From NCBI RefSeq assembly GCF_004764705.1, contig NZ_SHLX01000027.1, positions 1 to 64,000 on the forward strand: 64,000 bases of DNA. The letters run 5' to 3'. The DNA is from Paenibacillus cymbidii (lineage in GTDB: Bacteria; Bacillota; Bacilli; Paenibacillales; NBRC-103111). The translations under genes and the position numbers were made by a program. The notes beneath the pieces are model-generated. The model did not search any database. It saw nothing but the letters and a program-made list of their open reading frames with translations, and had not been told where the DNA came from. Positions within the stretch are counted from its first letter, which is position 1. Every line of letters begins with the position of its first letter. Below, piece by piece: positions 1 to 7,498 of the stretch.

Positions 1-1503
1 CGTTGCGCCCGGCTTCGGCGTCGTGCCGCCCGCGCCCTGCGAGCCGCCCGGCGTAGCCGCTGCGCCGCCTCCGGGCGATCCGCCCGGCGCGACCGTGGCG
101 CCGCTAGCGCCAGGCGACCCGCCTGGCGTGGCCGATGCGCCGGCTCCGGTCCCCGGCGATCCGCTTGGCTGGCCGCTCGGCGTTGCCGTTGCCCCGCTGC
201 CGGCGCCCGGCGAACTGCCCGGCGACCCGCTCGGCTTCGGCGTGGTGCCGCCCGCCCCCGGCGAACCGCTTGGCGAGCCCGATGCGCCGGCCCCGGCTCC
301 GGGCGACCCGCTCGGCGAACCGCTTGGCGAACCTTCCGGCGTCGGCGTCGTCGAAGGCTTCGGCGTTGCCGCCGGCGTCGGCGTAATGCCCAATTCGCGC
401 AGCCGCTGCTGCTCGGCCAGAAATTCCGGATGCGACCGCGCCCCGCCGGCGTCGATCTTCTTGATATCTTCCCAGGGATTCACCACGACATAATCCTCCG
501 GATGGTCAAACACGAGAAACGCCGACGGCAGCCGCCGCTCCCCGTATCTGCTGGACGGCTTCGTCATGAGCTGGCCGTTTACGACCAACTCCGAAGAAGC
601 GCCGCCATCGAGAAACCCGGCGTTGATAACCCCTTCCGCCAGGAACAAGTCCTGCACTTCCTTCATCGTGGCGCCAATGCTGTAGCCGAATTGCCGGCCG
701 TCGATGACGATGAAAATGACCGTTCCGTCGGCCTTCTGCCCCACCGCGGTGCGCGGCTGAATATCCGTCGGCACCGGCAGCGGCTTGCCGTCCAGAATGA
801 CGCGCGGGTAGAAGGACGCCGCTTCCTTCACCTTCATCTCCCGCAGCTCGCCCAGCGTATAGTTGCCGACGATGAGATAACCCGTATCCGTGAAGCCGAC
901 AATCGGCTGCTTGCCGGACTCCGCGCCGAACAAAATCTGCGTGTCGGACATCAGCATCCCGATCGGGGCGAAGCCGTTGCCCAAACCGTCGGGATCGTCG
1001 AAGCCGCCCGCATTGACGCCGGCGATCGCTCCCGTGCGTTTGACCATTTCCGTGATGCGTTCGCCGAGCTGGTGATTTTCGTCGATCGGCTTCTTCGGCA
1101 CAACGAGCCGGATGCTGGTCGGATCGAACACGTACATCATTTTGCCTTTCCAGCGCGCTCCTTCGATATCTTTCACCTGAATCAGCTCTTCGGCGGTCCG
1201 ATTTTTCCGTACGATCTGGATCAGGTTGAATTGCTGCGGTTGCTCGCCGTTTTCGGCCACAATTTCCTGAACGTGCTGCACCATCTCTTCCCGATGGCTT
1301 TTGCCGACGAACATCCAGGCCCATTCGCGGTGCTGCGTGGAAATGACCGTGCCCGCCAAAAACTCGCGCGCCTTTGCACCCGCCGGGGTGACAAACATAT
1401 AACTGGAAACGCCGAAAGTGAGCAGGCTGATCGCCATCAGCAACCACTTGAACCAGCTCCACCCGGCAGGGTGAATGCCTGCCCTTGAAATAATACGATT
1501 CAT
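1..1503 (-). CDS. Phosphodiester glycosidase (NAGPA-domain) membrane-anchored protein with long Gly/Ser/Pro/Thr tail, 3' end outside window
   Basis: The reading frame starts at ATG 1501-1503, preceded by AGGAGAG about 8 nt upstream, and stays open to the window edge, so the C-terminus is missing (501 codons visible). A hydrophobic segment near residues 18-38 is a likely membrane anchor or signal. The central part resembles the phosphodiester glycosidase (NAGPA) fold found in exopolysaccharide-associated proteins: a GVNAGGF motif near residue 165 and a FLDGGASSELVVNG motif near residue 295, the latter typical of the catalytic loop. From about residue 375 onward the protein is low-complexity, with recurring SGSPSGSPG, TTPKPSGSPG and AGAGAS blocks, which looks like an extracellular linker or wall-spanning stalk. 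Family knowledge supports a secreted carbohydrate- or phosphodiester-active role; the substrate is unknown. It lies downstream of the diguanylate cyclase gene on the same strand, with a 106 nt gap. Confidence 0.85.
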   Translation of the reverse strand, partial: MNRIISRAGIHPAGWSWFKWLLMAISLLTFGVSSYMFVTPAGAKAREFLAGTVISTQHREWAWMFVGKSHREEMVQHVQEIVAENGEQPQQFNLIQIVRKNRTAEELIQVKDIEGARWKGKMMYVFDPTSIRLVVPKKPIDENHQLGERITEMVKRTGAIAGVNAGGFDDPDGLGNGFAPIGMLMSDTQILFGAESGKQPIVGFTDTGYLIVGNYTLGELREMKVKEAASFYPRVILDGKPLPVPTDIQPRTAVGQKADGTVIFIVIDGRQFGYSIGATMKEVQDLFLAEGVINAGFLDGGASSELVVNGQLMTKPSSRYGERRLPSAFLVFDHPEDYVVVNPWEDIKKIDAGGARSHPEFLAEQQRLRELGITPTPAATPKPSTTPTPEGSPSGSPSGSPGAGAGASGSPSGSPGAGGTTPKPSGSPGSSPGAGSGATATPSGQPSGSPGTGAGASATPGGSPGASGATVAPGGSPGGGAAATPGGSQGAGGTTPKPGAT

Positions 1504-1609
1504 ATTCCCGTACGCTCTCCTCTGCGTGTCAATCGATGCTAACGTATATATATTCAACGCCGATTGTTATTTTCCTACTCGCGCAAGGGCAACGGGACCT
1601 ATTCTTTGA

Positions 1610-3385
1610 TTAAAATTTGCTGCCGACCGCGGTGCCGCAACCTTCCCAGGACGCCTCGCATACCCGGTCGCGCCCGCCCCGTTTTGCCGCATACAGCGCT
1701 TCGTCGGCCCGCAGCAGCACCTGGTGAAAGTCGTCCTCCGGCGTTCCTTTCCACTCGGCGATGCCGATGCTGACCGTGCAGCTGAGCGTATGCTCGCCGA
1801 TCAGGAACGGCTGCTTGCGGATCGTGCCGAGCAGAAACTCGGCCGCTCTATGCGCCTGATCCCGGTTCGTATCCTGCAACAGCACCATAAATTCCTCGCC
1901 GCCGAACCGGCCGACGATATCCCGCGGCCGGAAGCTGGCGCGCAGCACGCGGGCCAGCTTCTGCAGCACCAGATCGCCCGTGTCGTGACCGTACGTATCG
2001 TTCACTTGCTTGAAATAGTCGACGTCCAGCAGCATGAGCGACATCGAGCCGCCGCCCCTCATCACCGCTTGCTCGAAGGCGGCGATCACGTACCGGCGGT
2101 TGTACAACCCGGTCAGGTCGTCCGAATCGGCAAGCCGGCGCGTTTCGTTCATTTGGGCGATGGCGATTTCCTTCTCCTTGCGGATCGAATGAATCCGGCC
2201 GGCGAGCCCCCACGACAAAATGACCGCCTCGCATACGGAGCCAACCTGAGAGGCATACACCAACCATGGCATCATCGGAATAAAGCCCGCATCGGTCATC
2301 GCCGACAAAATCGCGCCCAACAGAAACGCGCCCCAGCCAAGAATAAAATACCGCGCCGGCCGATTCCCGCTCCGCAAGCTGATGACAGCCGCTACGATGA
2401 TGAACACGTCGATGACGCCGATCGAATAAACCGACAAGACCAGTCCCGTCCTATAGTCGGCCAACAGAACGAGCATATTGGCAAGCTCCACGGCGATCAT
2501 CGCGACGAACAGGCGGTACAACGTCCCGAAACGCTGCTTCGTGATCCGCAGGAAGCTGCGCGCAAACAGCAGCGCGGCGATATGGCTCAAACACATGAAG
2601 AACACGATCGAACGATTGTTCCACCAGACCGCGTCCGGCCAAATGTATTGGTAGGCGATGCCGTTCAGCGACAGAAACAGCAGCAGCGTCGACGCGTTGA
2701 TGAACACGTAATAGAAGTAAGCCCGCGAGCGCATCGAAAACGCCAGAATGATGTTGAATGCGGTCAAAACAAGCATCATCCCGTAGTAGGCGCCCATCAG
2801 CAAATAGGTGCTTTGTTCCCGCTCCGTATAAACGAGCGGCGCATACAGCTTCATCGGCAGCGCCATGGCGCCTTCCGTTTCCACGCGCAAGAACACGGTT
2901 TGCTGCTTCCCGGGTTCCAGTTGCAGCTGCATCGTGGGCGAACGATTGGAGATCGGCCGTTCGCCGAACGGCATGGAATCGCCCATTCGGGTGTGGGCAA
3001 ACGAACCATCGCCCCCGGCAACGTAAAAGTCCAGCCGGTCGATCGGTGCGTAATCGGTTTGCAGCAGCCACATCGATTTGGCGGTATCGTTGCGAATGTC
3101 GAGGCGGATCCAGCGCACGGCGGCAGAGTAACCGTAATTGGGCGTCCGCTCGGGCCTATCGGTATACTGCAGCGCCGCGTCCGCGCCTGCCGCCTGCTCG
3201 ATCGTCCACTTCCCGTCCGGATCGACGGCAACCGCCATATACGGGGCAAGGTCGTAAGCTGTCGAATCATTCTGCAGCACCAACACGCCGCCAGCCGCAG
3301 CCGCTCCGCCGCTCCCGCACAGCAGCGCCAATGCCACCAACAGCATGCCGAAAAACTGTCGTCTGCTCATCTGCCTCAGCCCCAA
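1610..3385 (-). CDS. 7TMR-DISM diguanylate cyclase (GGDEF)
   Basis: Membrane sensor that probably makes cyclic di-GMP. It has an N-terminal signal-like hydrophobic stretch, an extracellular 7TMR-DISM-type domain (about residues 45-185), seven hydrophobic segments (about 195-390), a short linker and a C-terminal GGDEF domain (about 415-575). The active-site loop reads GGEEF, which is catalytically competent, and RPRD five residues before it matches the RxxD inhibitory I-site, so product feedback is expected. The longest frame begins with TTG at 3385; ATG at 3370 (MSRRQ) is an alternative, and neither has a strong ribosome binding site. No EAL or HD-GYP partner is present in the window. The signal it senses is unknown. 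Confidence 0.9.
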   Translation of the reverse strand: MGLRQMSRRQFFGMLLVALALLCGSGGAAAAGGVLVLQNDSTAYDLAPYMAVAVDPDGKWTIEQAAGADAALQYTDRPERTPNYGYSAAVRWIRLDIRNDTAKSMWLLQTDYAPIDRLDFYVAGGDGSFAHTRMGDSMPFGERPISNRSPTMQLQLEPGKQQTVFLRVETEGAMALPMKLYAPLVYTEREQSTYLLMGAYYGMMLVLTAFNIILAFSMRSRAYFYYVFINASTLLLFLSLNGIAYQYIWPDAVWWNNRSIVFFMCLSHIAALLFARSFLRITKQRFGTLYRLFVAMIAVELANMLVLLADYRTGLVLSVYSIGVIDVFIIVAAVISLRSGNRPARYFILGWGAFLLGAILSAMTDAGFIPMMPWLVYASQVGSVCEAVILSWGLAGRIHSIRKEKEIAIAQMNETRRLADSDDLTGLYNRRYVIAAFEQAVMRGGGSMSLMLLDVDYFKQVNDTYGHDTGDLVLQKLARVLRASFRPRDIVGRFGGEEFMVLLQDTNRDQAHRAAEFLLGTIRKQPFLIGEHTLSCTVSIGIAEWKGTPEDDFHQVLLRADEALYAAKRGGRDRVCEASWEGCGTAVGSKF

Positions 3386-3457
3386 TACGATGCGAAATAC
3401 CTAGATATTCATTTTATCGGGTCCAAAGACCTATATTTTTGTTATCGGCACCACATT

Positions 3458-4111
3458 TCACATAAAAGGTTGCAGCGATGAGTTGCCGTCTGTTTGCGTG
3501 GTTTCCCCGGGGAGTCGTCTGCCGCAAAGGGGGTCGACATACAGCGCAAGCAAATGGCGTTTGATCGCCTCCATGCTGTAGCCGCGGCCTTGCCGCTGGT
3601 GGCTGTACAGAAACGGCGAAGCGGAAGCGATGATCCCGTCGGCGGCCAGCACCGCGTCAATCGCGGCGGCGCCGGGCAGCCGCCCCGCCTCCTCGAGCAG
3701 CGAGCGGAACAAGCCGTGGACGGTCACGTACAGCGAAGAGGCGAAGAACAGCTCCGATTCGCATTCCCGCGGACGCAGCTCGCCAATCCATGGCGTTTTG
3801 TCCTCGATGAAAGCAAGCCATTTGCCGATCGCCATGTCGAGCCGTTCCCGCACAGGCGTGTCGCGATGGCGATCCAAATAACGCGTCAACTCGTCGCACA
3901 AGACGCGGAAGCTTTCCTGGATGATGTCGAGGCATAAATCGCTTTTGCCGGCGTATCTTCGGTACAGCGTCCCTTGACCGACGCCGGCCGACCGGGCGAT
4001 CTGGTACATACTGACACCTTCGACGCCGTGTTCGGCGAACAGCGATTTCGCCTTCTGCAGAATAATGCGGCGATGCTCGGCCGCATCCCGTCGTTCTTTT
4101 CGCTCCGCCAT
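3458..4111 (-). CDS. TetR-family repressor, likely controls the adjacent DHA2 exporter
   Basis: A 217-residue TetR-type protein. Residues about 10-55 form the helix-turn-helix, with the recognisable stretch GVSMYQIARSAGVGQGTLYR, and the C-terminal part is a variable ligand-binding region. ATG at 4111 is preferred because GAGG lies 8 nt upstream; a longer frame from TTG 4186 has no such site and would run into the operator. The gene is divergent from the DHA2 exporter, and two matching palindromes lie between them, the usual arrangement for a drug-responsive repressor. The ligand is not predictable. Confidence 0.88.
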   Translation of the reverse strand: MAERKERRDAAEHRRIILQKAKSLFAEHGVEGVSMYQIARSAGVGQGTLYRRYAGKSDLCLDIIQESFRVLCDELTRYLDRHRDTPVRERLDMAIGKWLAFIEDKTPWIGELRPRECESELFFASSLYVTVHGLFRSLLEEAGRLPGAAAIDAVLAADGIIASASPFLYSHQRQGRGYSMEAIKRHLLALYVDPLCGRRLPGETTQTDGNSSLQPFM

Positions 4112-4179
4112 AGCCGGTGCCTCACTTTCGTAAGCGCGTCGTTCGCGCAAAATTCGCGAATATTGGCGCGCAATGTTTG

Positions 4180-4232
4180 TTGACAAACGGACAATTGTCC
4201 GCTAGAGTGTTAATGAAACGGACATTTGTCCG
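4180..4232 (+). promoter_or_regulatory. Exporter promoter with two TetR-type operators
   Basis: TTGACA (4180-4185) and TAGAGT (4203-4208) are separated by 17 nt and form a sigma-A-type promoter for the exporter. A perfect 14-bp palindrome, CGGACAATTGTCCG, fills 4188-4201, exactly between -35 and -10. A second copy, CGGACATTTGTCCG, at 4219-4232 covers the expected start of transcription; the two copies are 31 bp apart, about three helical turns. Binding at both would block initiation. The first palindrome also borders a possible weak divergent promoter for the repressor (TTGTCA on the minus strand at 4181-4186), suggesting autoregulation. Confidence 0.8.
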
Positions 4233-4440
4233 GTTATTATCCGTGGATAGCAGCAGAGGGTCCGTCTGGATCCATTGTACGGCCTGGATTCAGGTTCGGT
4301 CAATGGAACGGGCATGTCGGAACGGAAGCGCCCGCATCGCAGGCGGCGGCCTATGCCGCAAGCGTTGTTCGGACGGCCGTATCGGCCAAGAGATGACCCG
4401 GTTGTCCGGAAGCGGCACAATGGATAGGAGGACATCTTAC

Positions 4441-5916
4441 ATGTCAGCATCAACCGCTTCGCCTTCTCTCGGCGGGCAACCGAAGACGATCAAGGAAATC
4501 CTGGCGCCGCTGATTGCCATCATCATCGGCCTGTTCATGGTTATCCTCGACGGCACCGTCGTCAATGTCGCCATTCCGGGTCTTATGCAGGAGTTCGACT
4601 CCACGCTGTCTTACATTCAGTGGACGTTCACCGGCTACGCGCTCGCGCAGGCCGCCGTCATCCCGCTTGCGGGCTGGCTCTCCGACCGGTTCGGTCCGAA
4701 GAACATCTTCCTGATTTCGCTTGTCCTGTTTACGATCGGTTCGCTGCTCTGCGCCCTGGCCACCAGCGCCGACATGCTGATTGCGTTCCGCGTGCTGCAG
4801 GGCTTGGGCGGCGGCGTCATGATGCCGATCGCCATGGCGTTCACCTACCGGCTTGCCCCGCCGGATAAAGTCGGCGCCGTTATGGGGATGATGGGCATCC
4901 CGATTCTGTTCGCGCCGGCCATCGGTCCGGTGCTGGGCGGCTGGCTGATCGACAAAGTCAGTTGGCAATGGATCTTCCTGATCAACATCCCGATCGGCGT
5001 CATCGGCATGATCGTTGGCCTGATTACGCTGCCGAAGATCGGCCGCACGGCCGTCGCCACTCTCGACAAACTCGGCATGCTGCTTGGACCGCTGGCTTTC
5101 GCCGCGCTTTCTTACGGCGTCAGCGAAGGCGGCAACAGTTGGACATCGGAGCGCACGATCATCGGCCTTTCGGTCGGCGTCGTTGCATTGCTGCTGTTCA
5201 TCGTCGCCGAGCTGCGCAAGAAAGAGCCGCTGCTCGAGCTGCGCGTCTTCCGTTCGTTTAACTTCAGCCGCGGCATCATCATCCAGTGGATTACGCAAAG
5301 CGCCTTGTTCGGCACCATGTTCCTGATTCCGATCTTCCTGCAGCAGGCGAAGCACGAAACGGCGCTCGACACCGGCCTGATTATGCTGCCGCAAGCGATT
5401 GCCGCGGCCATCTTCATGCCGATCGGCGGCAAGCTGTCCGACAAGTTCGGCGCCCGTCCGCTCGTTATGGTCGGCATGGCGATCGTCACCGCAGCCGCCT
5501 GGCTGCTGACCGGCATCGACGCCGCCAGCAAGTCGACGGAAATGCTGCTGCCCATCGGTATGCTGGGCGCCGGCATGGGCTTGTCGATGATGCCGCTGAA
5601 CACGCATCTGATCCAGTCCGCGCCGGCCAATCTCGTCAGCCGCGTCACCGCGCTGACGAACGCCGCGCAGCAAGTTGTTTCGTCCATTGCCGTCGCCGGC
5701 TTGACGACGATTATGGCCAGCCGCGGCAAGCACTATTTCGCTACGGGCAAAACCGAGCAGTTGGAAATTTATTCGCTGTCCTTCAGCGATACGTTCTTCG
5801 TGCTGGTCGCCATCGCCGCGGCAGGCACCGTGCTTTCGGTGCTGCTGAGCAGGCCGAAGAAATCCGCCGCCGGCGAAGAAGCGCCGCCGGAAGCAAGAAT
5901 GATGATGCACGGCTGA
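4441..5916 (+). CDS. DHA2-family (EmrB/QacA-type) MFS drug exporter
   Basis: A 491-residue major facilitator with about 14 hydrophobic helices, the usual length of the DHA2 proton-antiport family. The N-terminal motif LDGTVVNVAIPGLMQEF and the loop GWLSDRFGPK (motif A) are typical, and motif C-like glycines occur near GPVLGGWLID. ATG 4441 is preceded by AGGAGG with 9 nt spacing. The frame stays open upstream to 4117, but that part is the 5' leader and contains operator DNA. A 230-nt leader separates the promoter from the start. It probably exports hydrophobic or cationic drugs across the cytoplasmic membrane under control of the divergent TetR protein. Confidence 0.93.
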   Translation: MSASTASPSLGGQPKTIKEILAPLIAIIIGLFMVILDGTVVNVAIPGLMQEFDSTLSYIQWTFTGYALAQAAVIPLAGWLSDRFGPKNIFLISLVLFTIGSLLCALATSADMLIAFRVLQGLGGGVMMPIAMAFTYRLAPPDKVGAVMGMMGIPILFAPAIGPVLGGWLIDKVSWQWIFLINIPIGVIGMIVGLITLPKIGRTAVATLDKLGMLLGPLAFAALSYGVSEGGNSWTSERTIIGLSVGVVALLLFIVAELRKKEPLLELRVFRSFNFSRGIIIQWITQSALFGTMFLIPIFLQQAKHETALDTGLIMLPQAIAAAIFMPIGGKLSDKFGARPLVMVGMAIVTAAAWLLTGIDAASKSTEMLLPIGMLGAGMGLSMMPLNTHLIQSAPANLVSRVTALTNAAQQVVSSIAVAGLTTIMASRGKHYFATGKTEQLEIYSLSFSDTFFVLVAIAAAGTVLSVLLSRPKKSAAGEEAPPEARMMMHG

Positions 5917-5940
5917 CCGCCGCATCCGAAAAATAAGGAA

Positions 5941-5971
5941 GGCCGAGTCTATGCGGACTCGGCCGTTTTTT
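5941..5971 (+). terminator. Rho-independent terminator of the exporter gene
   Basis: GGCCGAGTC (5941-5949) pairs perfectly with GACTCGGCC (5956-5964), followed by GTTTTTTG. It lies 25 nt after the exporter stop codon. Confidence 0.9.
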
Positions 5972-5998
5972 GTATATTGGGTTTATTCCTCGTCTCGG

Positions 5999-7258
5999 CT
6001 ATGGATTGGTTTGCATGCCTGTCACACTGGCGTCGGGGCCGGTATCGCCCACGGTGCGGAAGGCCGAGATTTGCTCGTTCAGCAGCTTCTGGCCGTCCGG
6101 GTTCGGTTCCAGCGACTTTTTGCCGCTGACGGACGGGAGAATGTATTGATCGATATATTTGTCAGCGAAGAAACTATCGGTATTGTTCGCCGTGAAGACG
6201 ATGACCATGTCGTATTTCGGTACGACGACGATGCGTTGACCGCCGGAGCCGACCGCCGAAAACATGTCGTATTTGGACGAATCTGCCGCGTTGACGCCGT
6301 CTTTTTCGTTGCGCAGCCACCAGAGGTAGCCGTATCCGCGTTTCGAGCCGTCCGTACGATCCTCGCCCACGTATTGTTTGGTCGAAGCCGCCACCCACTC
6401 TTTCGGCACGACGGTTTTGCCGTTCCACTTGCCGTTCTGCAAGTACAGCAGGCCGAACTTGGCCATATCGCGCGTGTTGAGGTGAAGCCCGAATGCGCCG
6501 TAAGGCGTTTGCGTCGGGTCCTTCTCCCAGCTGAAATCCTTGATGCCGAGCGGCTCGAACAGCTTGACCGCGGCATACTGCTCCTCGTCCATGCCGGTCG
6601 CGCGGCTAATCAGGCTGGACAACACTTGCGGCCCGCCGTTGGTGTACATGAATTTAGTGCCCGGGTCCGCATCCATCGGCCTCGTCAGCACATATTGCGT
6701 CCAATCGGGACTGGCGATCATTTCTTTGGACGACACTTCGCCTTCGTTCGACCAGGCGATGCCGGACGTCATCGTCAGCAGGCTCTTGACCGTAATCTGC
6801 TGTTTGCGCGCATCGTCGCCGGTCCACTCGGGAAAGGACGGGGCGATCGGCATGGCGACATCCTGCAGCTTGCCCTCGTTCAAGGCAATGCCGATGAGCG
6901 CCGACGTGACGCTCTTCGTCACGGACAACACATTCTGCGTCGTATCGGCCGCCGTGTCTTTGTTGTACGCCTCGAGCACGATATGGCCGTTGCGCGCGAC
7001 AAGCACGCTATGCACATTGTCCGCCTTCATCGCGTCCAACATGCCGGCCAACGTCTCGGAGCGCATGCCTTCCTGCTCCGGGGTCGTGACCTGCCAGCTT
7101 GCCGTTGGCCAGTCCAACGCTTTTTTCGCCGCGAACGTGCGGCTGATGTACAAGCTGGCGCCGCCGATCGCCACGGCCGCCACAAGCGCATACATCCCGA
7201 TATAACGCACGCGCCGGCGCTTGTACACGGCAACAGCACTCTTTTTCTTCCTATCCAT
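5999..7258 (-). CDS. Membrane-anchored serine hydrolase of the beta-lactamase (class C) family
   Basis: A 419-residue protein with a lysine/arginine-rich N-terminus and one hydrophobic segment (about residues 20-42), so the catalytic domain should face outside. The active-site motifs of the PF00144 family are present: SVTK (SxxK) near residue 130, YTN near residue 210, and GSGGQR near residue 340. The SVTKS context also resembles 6-aminohexanoate-dimer hydrolases, so it may be an esterase, amidase or DD-peptidase-like enzyme rather than a true beta-lactamase. It has its own promoter carrying an 11-bp-periodic hexamer array that is shared with the glycerophosphodiesterase-like gene at 11219. 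Confidence 0.88.
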   Translation of the reverse strand: MDRKKKSAVAVYKRRRVRYIGMYALVAAVAIGGASLYISRTFAAKKALDWPTASWQVTTPEQEGMRSETLAGMLDAMKADNVHSVLVARNGHIVLEAYNKDTAADTTQNVLSVTKSVTSALIGIALNEGKLQDVAMPIAPSFPEWTGDDARKQQITVKSLLTMTSGIAWSNEGEVSSKEMIASPDWTQYVLTRPMDADPGTKFMYTNGGPQVLSSLISRATGMDEEQYAAVKLFEPLGIKDFSWEKDPTQTPYGAFGLHLNTRDMAKFGLLYLQNGKWNGKTVVPKEWVAASTKQYVGEDRTDGSKRGYGYLWWLRNEKDGVNAADSSKYDMFSAVGSGGQRIVVVPKYDMVIVFTANNTDSFFADKYIDQYILPSVSGKKSLEPNPDGQKLLNEQISAFRTVGDTGPDASVTGMQTNP

Positions 7259-7301
7259 CCGGTTTCATCCACCCGTTACTTATTCTATATCTCTGCCTTC
7301 C

Positions 7302-7367
7302 ATCATAGTGGCTGGTCCTTAACCGGAACTTAAGTCTAAATTAGAAAGGGATTAGAGTTTCATTAGA
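7302..7367 (-). promoter_or_regulatory. Promoter with five hexamers at 11-bp spacing (Pho-box-like), for the serine hydrolase
   Basis: Read on the minus strand, TCTAAT (7362-7367), TCTAAT (7351-7356), TCTAAT (7340-7345), CTTAAG (7329-7334) and GTTAAG (7318-7323) recur every 11 bp, and then a 10-nt gap leads to TATGAT (7302-7307) as the -10 box. Tandem hexamers on one helix face upstream of a -10 with no clear -35 are how PhoP and other OmpR-family regulators activate. The same layout recurs at 11309-11363. Identity of the regulator is inferred, not shown. Confidence 0.7.
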
Positions 7368-7401
7368 ATGGCCGCTGGAAGCAACCGGCTGTTCGCGGGT
7401 A

Positions 7402-7410
7402 TGCTATACA
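7402..7410 (+). promoter_or_regulatory. Possible extended -10 promoter for the phosphoesterase gene
   Basis: TGCTATACA fits an extended -10 (TGnTATAAT-like). No good -35 is visible 17 nt upstream. The hexamer array at 7318-7367 ends about 35 nt upstream, so it could also act on this divergent gene. Confidence 0.4.
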
Positions 7411-7498
7411 AGGAAGATAGATGCCGTAACCGCCGATTCAATCGGTCTCGTTTCCGTTTAATCGACAGTAGACTTCATGCGCGAAGGGAGATGAACCG

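Noticed and set aside
430..1488. Plus-strand frame opposite the phosphodiester glycosidase gene
   Set aside because: The minus-strand frame from 1503, open to the window edge, has the NAGPA motifs and a ribosome binding site; it is easy to overlook only because it has no stop inside the window.
1724..3481. Plus-strand frame of nearly 600 codons opposite the diguanylate cyclase
   Set aside because: The minus strand carries the 7TM and GGEEF motifs. The plus frame is a high-GC shadow.
4180..4190. TTGACAAACGG shared between the exporter promoter and the element at 23605
   Set aside because: Only 11 bp match, the surrounding operator sequences differ, and TTGACA is a common -35; treated as chance.
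4117..4440. N-terminal extension of the exporter
   Set aside because: The in-frame upstream part covers the promoter and operators, has no ribosome site, and is not membrane-protein-like. ATG 4441 has AGGAGG.
5999..7258. Calling the serine hydrolase an antibiotic-resistance beta-lactamase
   Set aside because: The SxxK/YxN motifs are common to many esterases and peptidases in this superfamily, and nothing nearby supports a resistance role.
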